DNA of 18,970 nt from SKPH01 sp051748565 (GTDB lineage: Bacteria > Bacillota > Dethiobacteria > DTU022), in assembly GCA_051748565.1 (NCBI GenBank), contig JBNJHN010000035.1:1-18970 (forward strand). The letters are read 5' to 3'. The notes beneath the pieces are model-generated. The model ran no database searches. It was given only the letters and a program-made list of their open reading frames with translations, and had not been told where the DNA came from. Shown piece after piece: positions 1 through 6,879 of the stretch; within the stretch, counting starts at the first letter, position 1, and each line of letters begins with the position of its first letter. Made by a program: the position numbers and the translations under genes.

Positions 1-32
1 CATTAAAAAAATCTCCGGGGAGGCCTGCTGTA

Positions 33-584
33 TTGCTTTGGGAAGCTGTTCTTTTAGGACTGATTATCGGCTGGCTCCGAAACGGTAAAATTAAAAATTT
101 AAGCCGGATTCCTCTGCCCGGCTGGCCTTTGATTTTACTGGCAGTTTTTATTCAAACAATAATATGGATAGATTTCGCCGGATCCTTTCACTTCCTCACA
201 CCAATTTACCCCATCCTTTATACCCTTTCATTTGCTATTCTCGTGTTATTTTTTTTCCTTCAGGGAAGACAAGCAGGCTTTATAATAATCGGGGTTGGGA
301 TACTGCTCAACCTCCTGGTAATCACTGCAAACCAAGGCAAGATGCCTGTCGACAGCACATACATGCCGCCAAATGTTGCCGAAGAACTGGCAGCCGGTGA
401 AAAAAGCCCTTTTCACACGGTTATGACTGATGAAACCTGGCTCGCTTTCCTTGGGGACAGAATTCCTGTTCCTTATAGTCGCAATCAGCTGCTCAGCATA
501 GGTGATATTGTAATTGCCGCCGGGGTTGTAGTTCTCATTCAGCAGGGCATGCAGGGAGAGAAACGAAAAAAACAGTGGCGCTAA
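33..584 (+). CDS. DUF5317 family integral membrane protein
   Basis: A 183-residue membrane protein of unknown function. It resembles the DUF5317 family found in clostridia and actinobacteria. Hydrophobic segments lie at about residues 3-15, 30-50, 57-77, 82-99 and 157-172. The stretch around residues 93-106 (LNLLVITANQGKMPV) is the part I recognise as typical of the family, as is the Gly-Asp near the last membrane segment (GDIVIAAG, 157-164). The tail is short and basic (KRKKQWR), which would favour a cytoplasmic C-terminus. The start is TTG at 33, with GGGGAGG at 17-23 about nine bases upstream. No neighbour shares its strand nearby, and it faces the tRNA operon. The family assignment is from memory and the role is unknown. 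Confidence 0.75.
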   Translation: MLWEAVLLGLIIGWLRNGKIKNLSRIPLPGWPLILLAVFIQTIIWIDFAGSFHFLTPIYPILYTLSFAILVLFFFLQGRQAGFIIIGVGILLNLLVITANQGKMPVDSTYMPPNVAEELAAGEKSPFHTVMTDETWLAFLGDRIPVPYSRNQLLSIGDIVIAAGVVVLIQQGMQGEKRKKQWR

Positions 585-673
585 GAATATTTTTAACTCG
601 TGTAACCAAGACCATTTGGTATTTCCTTGAATAAGCTTGGAACCACACTATAAAATCATATATTTCAGTAAAC

Positions 674-698
674 AAAAAACCACCTTCATGGTGGTTTA
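674..698 (-). terminator. Rho-independent terminator of the tRNA operon
   Basis: An 8-bp perfect stem (AAACCACC at 677-684 with GGTGGTTT at 690-697) closes a five-base loop. On the minus strand it is followed by a T-rich run (TTTTTTG), as expected of an intrinsic terminator. It lies just beyond the 3' end of tRNA-Leu and so ends the tRNA transcript. On the plus strand the following bases are A-rich, so termination of the DUF5317 gene from that side would be weak. The rest of 585-728 contains no gene that I can support. Confidence 0.8.
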
Positions 699-728
699 AA
701 ATTAGGAAAAGCCTAAAAATTAGTTTTC

Positions 729-818
729 TGGTGCCGGAGACCGGAATCGAACCGGTACGACCATGGTATGGCCGAGGGATTTTAAGTCCCTTGCGTCTGC
801 CTGTTCCGCCACTCCGGC
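729..818 (-). tRNA. tRNA-Leu (anticodon UAA)
   Basis: Ninety bases with the long variable arm of a class II tRNA. The acceptor stem GCCGGAG pairs with CTCCGGC, followed by discriminator A and an encoded CCA (729-731). The anticodon loop reads CTTAAAA, giving anticodon UAA. The T-arm carries GGTTCGATTCC. It is the last gene of the five-tRNA operon. Confidence 0.97.
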
Positions 819-825
819 GAAATAT

Positions 826-899
826 TGGAGGCGACACCCGGATTCGAACCGGGGATAAAGGATTTGCAGTCCTCTGCCTTACCACTTGGCTATGTCGCC
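826..899 (-). tRNA. tRNA-Cys (anticodon GCA)
   Basis: Seventy-four bases. The acceptor stem GGCGACA pairs with TGTCGCC, followed by discriminator U and an encoded CCA (826-828). The anticodon loop reads CTGCAAA, giving GCA for cysteine. The T-arm contains GGTTCGAATCC. U at the discriminator position is the known identity base of tRNA-Cys. Confidence 0.97.
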
Positions 900-906
900 A
901 AAAAAA

Positions 907-981
907 TGGAGCGGAAGACGAGATTCGAACTCGCGACCCTCGCCTTGGCAAGGCGATGCTCTACCACTGAGCTACTCCCGC
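907..981 (-). tRNA. tRNA-Gly (anticodon GCC)
   Basis: Seventy-five bases. The acceptor stem GCGGGAG pairs with CTTCCGC through one G-U pair, followed by discriminator U and an encoded CCA (907-909). The anticodon loop reads TTGCCAA, giving GCC. The T-arm contains AGTTCGAATCT. It is the third gene of the operon. Confidence 0.97.
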
Positions 982-986
982 AGAAC

Positions 987-1062
<76 letters not shown>

Positions 1063-1066
1063 CATA

Positions 1067-1143
1067 TGGCGGAGCTGACGGGACTCGAACCCGCGGTCTT
1101 CGGCTTGACAGGCCGATATGTTAACCATCTACACCACAGCTCC
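1067..1143 (-). tRNA. tRNA-Asp (anticodon GUC)
   Basis: Seventy-seven bases. The acceptor stem GGAGCTG pairs with CAGCTCC, followed by discriminator G and an encoded CCA (1067-1069). The anticodon loop reads CTGTCAA, giving GUC. Discriminator G is the usual identity base of tRNA-Asp. It is the first gene after the promoter. Confidence 0.97.
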
Positions 1144-1156
1144 ATGTGCATAGATA

Positions 1157-1185
1157 AGTATACAAAAGCTCTTAATAAAAGTCAA
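1157..1185 (-). promoter_or_regulatory. Sigma-A-type promoter of the tRNA operon
   Basis: On the minus strand the -35 box is TTGACT (1180-1185) and the -10 box is TATACT (1157-1162). They are separated by exactly 17 bases, which is close to the housekeeping consensus. Transcription would start near 1150, just ahead of tRNA-Asp. It is the strongest promoter-like sequence that I see in the window, which suits stable RNA genes. Confidence 0.85.
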
Positions 1186-1232
1186 TACAATCAATATGGT
1201 CTGCAAAAATTATTATAAAGTGATTCACAATT

Positions 1233-1928
1233 CTACTCAAGAGAAAAAGTCTTTGGAGGTTTGGCCCCTTTCATTTCCTTTCTAAGCCGCTTCAGGCGCT
1301 CCTCTTCGGGAGAACTGTAATAGATCAGGCTTTGCAACTCAATTGTCAGGTCAGCATTGTGGACATGGACACCTTCCGGTACATTAAGCTTAACCGGTGC
1401 AAAATTAAGAATGGCCAGTATGCCAAATTTAACTACCAGGTCGACAACCTCCTGGGCCGCAGCAGCGGGTACGGCAATAATAGAGACCTTTATACCATGC
1501 TCTTCGATAAACCGAGGAGCCTCTTCAACTGGTAAAATATCGATCCTGTCGATTTTTTTACCGACCAGACGTGGGTCTTTGTCGAATACTGCAACGACAT
1601 TAACATAAGGATTCTTTGTCGAATTGTATCTGGTCAGTGCAGTCCCCAGGTTTCCGGCTCCCATAACCACTGTATCGATCCTCTTGTCCAAACCAATTAT
1701 TTTTATTATTTTTTCCCTGAGAAATGCTGTGTTATAGCCGGCGCCTCTTGTTCCAAAGGCACCGAAATAAGCAAGATCTTTACGGATTTGTTCGGCTGTG
1801 AAACCGGTCTCACTACTCAAATCTTTGGATGATACCATATCTATTTTGCGTTGAATCAGCTGATCCAATATACGAAGATATAAAGGCAGCCTTTTTATCA
1901 CAGATTTTGAAATAATTCGTTCAGGCAT
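1233..1928 (-). CDS. rex: Redox-sensing transcriptional repressor Rex
   Basis: Rex senses the NADH/NAD+ ratio and represses fermentation and respiration genes when NADH is low. The N-terminal 80 residues form the winged-helix DNA-binding domain, including the family-typical VSSKDLSSETG (32-42) and IRKDLAYFGAFGTRGAGY (48-65). The Rossmann NAD(H)-binding domain follows, with GAGNLGTAL at 90-98 and the acidic end of the next strand at FDKDP (115-119). The length of 231 residues is slightly above the usual 210, because of a charged C-terminal tail. The ATG is preceded by GGGAGGG eight to nine bases upstream. It lies 95 bases downstream of the polyprenyl synthase gene on the same strand. No convincing Rex operator was found in its own upstream region. 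Confidence 0.96.
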   Translation of the reverse strand: MPERIISKSVIKRLPLYLRILDQLIQRKIDMVSSKDLSSETGFTAEQIRKDLAYFGAFGTRGAGYNTAFLREKIIKIIGLDKRIDTVVMGAGNLGTALTRYNSTKNPYVNVVAVFDKDPRLVGKKIDRIDILPVEEAPRFIEEHGIKVSIIAVPAAAAQEVVDLVVKFGILAILNFAPVKLNVPEGVHVHNADLTIELQSLIYYSSPEEERLKRLRKEMKGAKPPKTFSLE

Positions 1929-2023
1929 CTGACCACCCTCCCAGAATTTCCTATTGATTAAAACCGAAAATCTATAATGCTCAGTCGAAAAAATAAACCA
2001 ATTCCGTTATTATTCAGTCATAG

Positions 2024-2974
2024 TTATTTTCTACGGAGCAGAATATCATGGGTTAACTGTTCTAAAATATCATTTTTCTCTCCACTACCAGAATGCAAAT
2101 CACTAATTATAATGGCAGCTTGTTTAGCATGTTCCTCGGCTTTACGGTAGGTATAATCAGGGCCATCACCTTCTAAAACAGCCTGGGCTACCGCGCTAAT
2201 CTGACTGCCAGATGCATCTGAATCCTGCAAAAGGTGATTAATTGACCCTTGATCAGAAGTAATTTTTAAAGTCCGAATCAGGGGAAGGGTTATAACTTTA
2301 TTGTTTAGATCACCATAAAGCGGCTTACCCGTAACCTGCCCCTCTCCGGTATAATCAAGCAAATCATCAATTAACTGAAAAGCAATGCCGAGGTTATAAC
2401 CGAATTCGGACCAGACAGCTTGTTCTTCCCGATCCCCGCCTCCGAGAAGGCTGCCGGCTTCACAGCATCCGGCAAAAAAGGAGGCGCTTTTTTTGCCAAT
2501 CCATCGGAAATAACGTTCTTCGAGGTCAGGTGTTGAAATATCTGCAAAAGCCTGTTCAACCTCTCCTTCAGCCATATTCTGAACAATATCGACTATGATA
2601 TTCATTAAGCGCCAATCATTATAACTTACTAACATTTTGAAGGCCTGGCTTAAAAGATAATCGCCACTTAGAACTGATATTTTGTTGCTCCATTTTATGT
2701 GGACCGCATCTTTACCTCTACGGGTCGATGCCTGATCGACTACGTCATCATGCAATAAAGATGCAGTATGTATTAGCTCCAGGGCAACAGCTGCATCAAT
2801 TAGAGGCAACAAATTATCCCGGCTGCGATAAGCGGCAATCAAAAAAAGAGCAGGCCTAATTCTTTTCCCTGTACCATTAAAAATATAGTCGCCAACCTCA
2901 TTGATTTCAGGACCGGCTGTTTCGACAACCTGCCTCAGCCGCTCTTTAACCAGAGCCAATTCGTTTTCAACCAA
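2024..2974 (-). CDS. Trans-polyprenyl diphosphate synthase (HepT-like, menaquinone side chain)
   Basis: An all-helical prenyltransferase that condenses isopentenyl diphosphate units onto an allylic diphosphate. In Bacillota such long-chain synthases usually make the menaquinone tail. Visible motifs are GKRIRP (36-41), the first Asp-rich motif DDVVD (76-80) followed by RRGK (85-88), and the second Asp-rich motif DDLLD (203-207). Both Mg2+-binding motifs are intact, so it should be active. Chain length cannot be read with confidence: heptaprenyl (HepT), octaprenyl and shorter types look alike. The start is uncertain. TTG at 2974 has no good ribosome binding site, while AGAGG at 3003-3007 is well spaced for a CTG at 2992 in the same frame. 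The nearby ATG at 2981 is out of frame. It lies about 90 bases after the mnmM-like gene. Confidence 0.88.
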   Translation of the reverse strand: MVENELALVKERLRQVVETAGPEINEVGDYIFNGTGKRIRPALFLIAAYRSRDNLLPLIDAAVALELIHTASLLHDDVVDQASTRRGKDAVHIKWSNKISVLSGDYLLSQAFKMLVSYNDWRLMNIIVDIVQNMAEGEVEQAFADISTPDLEERYFRWIGKKSASFFAGCCEAGSLLGGGDREEQAVWSEFGYNLGIAFQLIDDLLDYTGEGQVTGKPLYGDLNNKVITLPLIRTLKITSDQGSINHLLQDSDASGSQISAVAQAVLEGDGPDYTYRKAEEHAKQAAIIISDLHSGSGEKNDILEQLTHDILLRRK

Positions 2975-3080
2975 TAGCCATTTACGTTCCAGTATATATG
3001 AGCCTCTATTCTTCTAATATCTGCTGAATAATAAAGCATTTGTTCGACAGACCTCTATAAAAATCCTTTTAGCCTTATTT

Positions 3081-3656
3081 TCAGGCAGTAAAAAGAATTT
3101 TTTGAACAACAATCATCTCCGGAGGATCATTGGGCTGGTTAAGCAGGCCGGTATGCAAGACAGTGTAAGCGGATGAAGGCAATTTGGTGCAAAAATTGAG
3201 CAGCTCTTTCTTCTCAAGCCGGCCCTCCGGGTGGCCGGGGTACATGATTATCGTAATAATACCGCCTGCTTTTAAAAGGCCTAAAGCCTGCTCGAAACTG
3301 TTTAAAGTAGTTTCAAAAGCTGTCTTGACCTTGCGGCTCCCTCCGGGCAGATAACCAAGGTTATACATAACAACTGAAACAGGTCCGTCGACATGCAATG
3401 CAAGCTCTTCGTGGCCGGCCTTAATCAGAGTGACACGATCTTCAAAACCTCTTTCTTTTAATCTTCCGGCGGTCACTTTAAGAGCCTCTGCCTGGATGTC
3501 GAATGCAAAAACGTGTCCCGTTGGGCCTGCTTTTTCAGCCAGAAAGATAGTATCACTGCCGTTTCCGGCAGTGGCATCAATTGCCCGGTCACCTTCTTTC
3601 ATAATCAGACCGACTTTTTGATGAGCAAGTCCTGTAATTTTTTTTAGCGATATCAT
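3081..3656 (-). CDS. mnmM: YtqB/MnmM-type SAM-dependent tRNA methyltransferase
   Basis: A 191-residue class I methyltransferase of the YtqB family (formerly the rRNA methylase family PF06962). The Bacillus subtilis member was recently reported as MnmM, which methylates 5-aminomethyl-2-thiouridine at the tRNA wobble position. The SAM-binding loop is DATAGNGSDT (27-36), and the acidic residue that contacts the SAM ribose is in FDIQ (52-55). The family signature NLGYLPGG is at 99-106. The ATG at 3656 has AAGGG eight bases upstream. It starts 15 bases after the DUF503 stop, so the radical SAM, DUF503 and mnmM genes look like one transcript. The exact tRNA target is inferred from the family, not from this sequence. 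Confidence 0.85.
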   Translation of the reverse strand: MISLKKITGLAHQKVGLIMKEGDRAIDATAGNGSDTIFLAEKAGPTGHVFAFDIQAEALKVTAGRLKERGFEDRVTLIKAGHEELALHVDGPVSVVMYNLGYLPGGSRKVKTAFETTLNSFEQALGLLKAGGIITIIMYPGHPEGRLEKKELLNFCTKLPSSAYTVLHTGLLNQPNDPPEMIVVQKILFTA

Positions 3657-3671
3657 ACTTTTAACCCTTAT

Positions 3672-3962
3672 TTAATAATTTTCTACCCGGGAGGAAATTA
3701 TTTCGACATTGCTGTCCTCTTCAATATAAGCATGGATTTTACTGATAATACTATCTGCTCCTGCCCCATTGTAACAAACAACAGCCATACCAAGCTCGGC
3801 CCGCTGCCACAGATCCTGGTTGCCAATCTCGGTAACAGAAATGTTAAAGCGATTCCGCAGACGCTTTATCAGACTCTTGATTATCTGCCGTTTCGCTTTC
3901 AGGGAAGTTTTCCCGGGAATATAGAGTTCGAGGATGCAAATTGCTACACGAACCAAAACCAC
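3672..3962 (-). CDS. DUF503 family protein (YlxP-like)
   Basis: A 96-residue protein that is full length for DUF503, the family of B. subtilis YlxP. Recognisable stretches are LYIPGKTSLKAKR (13-25), the helix of basic residues around 28-38, and NQDLWQRAELGMAV (48-61). The function is not established. In many Bacillota the gene sits in the nusA-infB-rbfA translation operon, so its place here between a radical SAM gene and a tRNA methyltransferase gene is unusual but keeps a translation theme. The annotated start is GTG at 3962. An in-frame TTG at 3956, five bases after AGGCGG (3962-3967), fits the ribosome binding site better and would give MVRVAICIL. The gap from the radical SAM stop is eight bases. 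Confidence 0.87.
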   Translation of the reverse strand: MVLVRVAICILELYIPGKTSLKAKRQIIKSLIKRLRNRFNISVTEIGNQDLWQRAELGMAVVCYNGAGADSIISKIHAYIEEDSNVEIISSRVENY

Positions 3963-3970
3963 CGCCTAAT

Positions 3971-5113
3971 TTAAATATAACGAAGCATAAGGTCTTTGAT
4001 ATAATCATCTATAGAAACTCTCTCTTTTTGCAGCTGCCTGTAAACCCTCTCTACAGACATCTTAAGGATATCGTTTAGCATATCGTCCAGAGCCCGGTAA
4101 TAGCCAATTCTTCTGCCAAGGCGAAAACGCTCGCGCTGCTCTTCCGGCATCGAAAGATATCTGTTGACTATTTCCAGCATAGCTTCTTTAGCCTGAGGCA
4201 GTTTACCGTTTACTTCTTCCAGGAGATTAAGGACATGATCACTGTAAAAATGACTGTCGATCCCCTCCAGGTTTTCAATGAAGAGTGCTTCTTCCCTGAT
4301 GATATCATCGTCAGACATGGGTTTAAATATTCCCTGCTGTACTTCTTTATATAAAGGGCTGGACTGCGGCACCGCCAGGGTGCGTACCCTGATAAAGTCA
4401 GGGTTAATTTCATTCAAAGCCCTTGCGGTATCTAGGGCATGTTCTCGCCACAATTTCACCCCACCCAGGCCAAGAATTACATATTCACTTAAAGAAATCC
4501 CTGAAGATTTTACTCTTTTACCGGCTTCGATGTGCTGGGACCCGGTTACTCCTTTTTGCATGTAAGCTAATACTTCGTCATTTCCACTTTCGAGACCGAC
4601 ATGAATTCGGCTTAACCCTGCTTGCTTTAGTCGTTTTAAATCTTCTACTGATTTCCGTAGAAGAGTACGGGAACGAGCATATGTTGTAATGCGCTTAATA
4701 TCAGGGAATTTTTCTTTTAACAAATCTAAAATTTCAACCAGTGTTGGTACAGGTAAGAGCAGGCTGTCAGCATCCTGAAGAAAGACATTTTCCCCACCAT
4801 GGAAAAGCCAAAAAGCTATCTGAAAAAGTTCGGGATATTCAGATTGGATCCGGGCTGCAGTCTGACGGTTAATATCCCCGCCATAACCATGGGCATGCGA
4901 TATTTCCCTAATCTTGCTTACAGCGCCTGCAATCGCCTCTATATCGCTTTTTATATCTTCCGGGTTGCGCCTGCTGAATTTTTTATTCTTGTAAACCGGG
5001 CAGAAAAGACAACGATTCCAGGGACAGTTACGGGTCAAGCGTAAAAGCAGGCTGGTGGATTCACTGGGAGGACGAATTGGGCCCTGCTCAAAATCAAAAT
5101 TGTTTATAACCAT
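3971..5113 (-). CDS. Radical SAM superfamily protein (COG1032-like)
   Basis: A 380-residue enzyme expected to bind a [4Fe-4S] cluster and split S-adenosylmethionine to make a 5'-deoxyadenosyl radical. The cluster cysteines are C30, C35 and C38 in NCPWNRCLFCPVYK, a CX4CX2C spacing rather than the classical CX3CX2C; that spacing occurs in some COG1032-like proteins. Later motifs fit the radical SAM barrel: HGGENVFLQDAD (109-120), RITTYARSRTLL and the SAM-contacting strand IHVGLESGNDEVL (around 171-183). The last 90 residues are helical and charged, with no second metal-binding domain visible. The substrate is unknown. The ATG at 5113 has AGGAGG seven bases upstream. It leads an apparent operon with DUF503 and the mnmM-like gene. 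Confidence 0.88.
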   Translation of the reverse strand: MVINNFDFEQGPIRPPSESTSLLLRLTRNCPWNRCLFCPVYKNKKFSRRNPEDIKSDIEAIAGAVSKIREISHAHGYGGDINRQTAARIQSEYPELFQIAFWLFHGGENVFLQDADSLLLPVPTLVEILDLLKEKFPDIKRITTYARSRTLLRKSVEDLKRLKQAGLSRIHVGLESGNDEVLAYMQKGVTGSQHIEAGKRVKSSGISLSEYVILGLGGVKLWREHALDTARALNEINPDFIRVRTLAVPQSSPLYKEVQQGIFKPMSDDDIIREEALFIENLEGIDSHFYSDHVLNLLEEVNGKLPQAKEAMLEIVNRYLSMPEEQRERFRLGRRIGYYRALDDMLNDILKMSVERVYRQLQKERVSIDDYIKDLMLRYI

Positions 5114-5158
5114 CAGCAGCCTCCTGATATAATTAGTGTTTTAAATGCCAATTCGATA

Positions 5159-5182
5159 AAGGGCACAGTTAACTGTGCCCTT
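5159..5182 (-). terminator. Perfect palindrome, probable terminator of the kinase/regulator operon
   Basis: A 24-base perfect palindrome whose core stem is GGGCACAG/CTGTGCCC around TTAA. It lies 34 bases beyond the response regulator stop codon and is followed on the minus strand by TTTATCG. The U-tract is short, so termination may be partial. The symmetric form would also serve as a hairpin from the other strand, or as a dimer-binding DNA site ahead of the radical SAM operon. Confidence 0.6.
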
Positions 5183-5216
5183 CAAAATTCTTATTTATAT
5201 TTCCATATAGTCCCGA

Positions 5217-5588
5217 CTATGCCTCAGGAAGATAATGTTTTAATGTATCCCAGAGTTCCTGGGGCTTAAAAGGTTTGGTCATATAGCTGTCGGCTCCCAG
5301 ATCCATAGCTCTCTGCTTATCTTCTTCTTCAGCCTTGGCTGTCAATACAATGATCGGGATTTTGCTTGTTTCCTCTTTACCTTTCAGGACTTTTAAAACT
5401 TCAAAGCCATCGACCCTGGGCATTAACAAATCAAGAAGGATTAAATCGGGATGCTCTCTTTTTACAGCCTCAAGTGCCTCGCCACCATCTTCAACAATTT
5501 CCACATCGTACCCAACTGCATCCAGACAGGTACGAACTCCTAAAATAACATTCTTCTCATCTTCGACCAGTAAAACCCTTTTACCCAT
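5217..5588 (-). CDS. Stand-alone response regulator receiver protein
   Basis: A 123-residue CheY-like receiver with no output domain. The acidic pocket is E9/D10, the phosphoacceptor is D53 in LLDLLMPRVDG, the switch Thr is T83 in VLTAK, and the conserved Lys is K105 in YMTKPFKP. All active-site residues are present. Because it ends right after the receiver fold, it must act by protein contact or as a phosphorelay step, not by binding DNA itself. Its ribosome binding site (AGGAGGT) lies within the last codons of the histidine kinase gene, and the ATG follows that gene's stop by three bases, so the two are translationally coupled. The kinase is therefore the likely partner. Confidence 0.93.
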   Translation of the reverse strand: MGKRVLLVEDEKNVILGVRTCLDAVGYDVEIVEDGGEALEAVKREHPDLILLDLLMPRVDGFEVLKVLKGKEETSKIPIIVLTAKAEEEDKQRAMDLGADSYMTKPFKPQELWDTLKHYLPEA

Positions 5589-5591
5589 ACC

Positions 5592-6707
5592 TTAACCTCC
5601 TTCTTCATCTGCGTTGGGCAGTGTTACAGATTCGCTACCCTGGTAAACCGGGAAAGTAAAGGTAAAGGTGGTCCCTTTCCCAACCTCACTGTCAACCCAT
5701 ATCTCACCACCGTGAGCCATAACAATATCCTTGGCAATTGCCAGACCCAGGCCTACACCACCGGTTCCTTTACGCCCGGGACCACTGACCTGGACGTATT
5801 TACGAAAGATTTTATCCTGATGTTCTTTGGGTATTCCGCTGCCGGTGTCCTCTACAGAGAAAAAATGTCTTTTGCCGCGCTGCCTTACCCGAACGGTTAT
5901 AGTTCCTCCCGGATCAGTATAGCGCATCGCATTCCCAACCAGGTTAGCTAAAACCCATACAGACTTATTGAAATCTGCTGCAACCGGAGGCAGTTCGGGC
6001 GGCAAATCTGTAATCAACTCAATACCCTGTTTCTCAGCCTGGATCTTAAGCGGACGGACTGCTTCCTGAACCAAATCCACAACATCAGTCGGTTCAGCCT
6101 CGACATAGATCGTACCCGATTCAATACGTGATAGTTCCATCAGGTTATCAATAAGCCTGTTCAGCCTTTCGCAATCTGCCCCAATTGCTTCCAGAACCTC
6201 TTTGCCACGGGGAGTCAGATCGCCGAGCATACCTTCTTTGAGCATTTCCACGCCGACGATAATTGTTGTTAGCGGGGTGCGAAATTCATGGGATACAATA
6301 GATACAAAATCGGTCTTTATTTTTTCCATTTCATGGAACCTGGTTACATCCGTCAGCTGAACCAGGGCACCCCAGAGATTATCCTGATGAAAAATCGGAT
6401 TAATTGCAATCTTAAAGAAGTAACGTTCATTATGCCGCTTTACCTTGACCGAGGCCTCTTCATAGGAGCACTTCAAAGCAGTCTCCTGCTCGAAGACCTC
6501 ACCGAGTAAATCTTCCAACTTATTGATAGCAGTCAATTGGGTGATATTATCCCCTTGAGCTTTTTTTGAACTGGTATGGAAAAATTCCTCGGCTATCCGG
6601 TTTAACCATACAATTTTCATTTCCCGATCAACCAAAAAAACTGCATCAGCAAGGTTATTGGCAATTGTATCCAGATTTACAGTTTCGGGTAAGTTGCTCA
6701 ATTTCAC
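5592..6707 (-). CDS. Soluble PAS-domain sensor histidine kinase
   Basis: A cytoplasmic sensor kinase of about 371 residues. A PAS domain occupies roughly residues 12-125 (LADAVFLVDREMKIVWLN is its first part). The dimerisation/H-box follows with VSHEFRTPL, phosphoacceptor H140. The ATPase has the N-box NLVGNAMRYTDPGG (N259), the DTGSGIP loop near 287 and a GVGLGLAIAK glycine lid near 317-326. No membrane segment or signal peptide is visible, so the signal should be internal, such as redox state or a small ligand. The GTG at 6707 is preferred because AAAGG lies five bases upstream. The longer TTG start at 6725 has no ribosome binding site. The stop overlaps the regulator's translation signals. 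Confidence 0.93.
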   Translation of the reverse strand: MKLSNLPETVNLDTIANNLADAVFLVDREMKIVWLNRIAEEFFHTSSKKAQGDNITQLTAINKLEDLLGEVFEQETALKCSYEEASVKVKRHNERYFFKIAINPIFHQDNLWGALVQLTDVTRFHEMEKIKTDFVSIVSHEFRTPLTTIIVGVEMLKEGMLGDLTPRGKEVLEAIGADCERLNRLIDNLMELSRIESGTIYVEAEPTDVVDLVQEAVRPLKIQAEKQGIELITDLPPELPPVAADFNKSVWVLANLVGNAMRYTDPGGTITVRVRQRGKRHFFSVEDTGSGIPKEHQDKIFRKYVQVSGPGRKGTGGVGLGLAIAKDIVMAHGGEIWVDSEVGKGTTFTFTFPVYQGSESVTLPNADEEGG

Positions 6708-6769
6708 ACCTGCCTTTCTTTCCAAACACTGGGTAATACGTTAAAATAATAACAATGTTACGCTTTCCA

Positions 6770-6806
6770 ATTATACCATCATCAAAGAATATTGAAAAGC
6801 TTTCAA
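6770..6806 (-). promoter_or_regulatory. Putative kinase operon promoter with inverted repeat
   Basis: On the minus strand a consensus -10 box TATAAT (6770-6775) lies about 60 bases before the kinase start. The matching -35 position (TTTTCA, 6793-6798) is weak. It sits inside the inverted repeat TTGAAA-AGC-TTTCAA (6792-6806). A protein binding there would overlap RNA polymerase, so this may be an operator or an activator site. Both are inferred from sequence only. Confidence 0.45.
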
Positions 6807-6831
6807 ACAGTATTTTGCCAGTAACATCAAG

Positions 6832-6861
6832 TCGAAGCCCCCGCTTAAACGGGGGCTTCGA
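6832..6861 (-). terminator. GC-rich hairpin after the PaaK-like genes
   Basis: A 12-bp perfect stem (TCGAAGCCCCCG with CGGGGGCTTCGA) and six-base loop lie 18 bases beyond the stop of the downstream PaaK-like gene. On the minus strand no U-tract follows, while a run of T precedes it. It is placed like a terminator but is not a textbook one. It could instead protect the mRNA 3' end. Confidence 0.55.
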
Positions 6862-6879
6862 AAAAAGAAAATCTGGTTG

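Noticed and set aside
605..620. ACCAA/TTGGT hairpin as terminator of the DUF5317 gene
   Set aside because: The stem is only five base pairs and the following bases are a poor U-tract.
1205..1230. Possible Rex operator downstream of rex (TTGTGAAT half)
   Set aside because: Only one half matches the TTGTGAA-type consensus. The other half lacks the inverted partner, and the site lies after the gene.
2970..2981. ATG at 2981 as start of the polyprenyl synthase
   Set aside because: It is out of frame with the gene and meets a stop after four codons.
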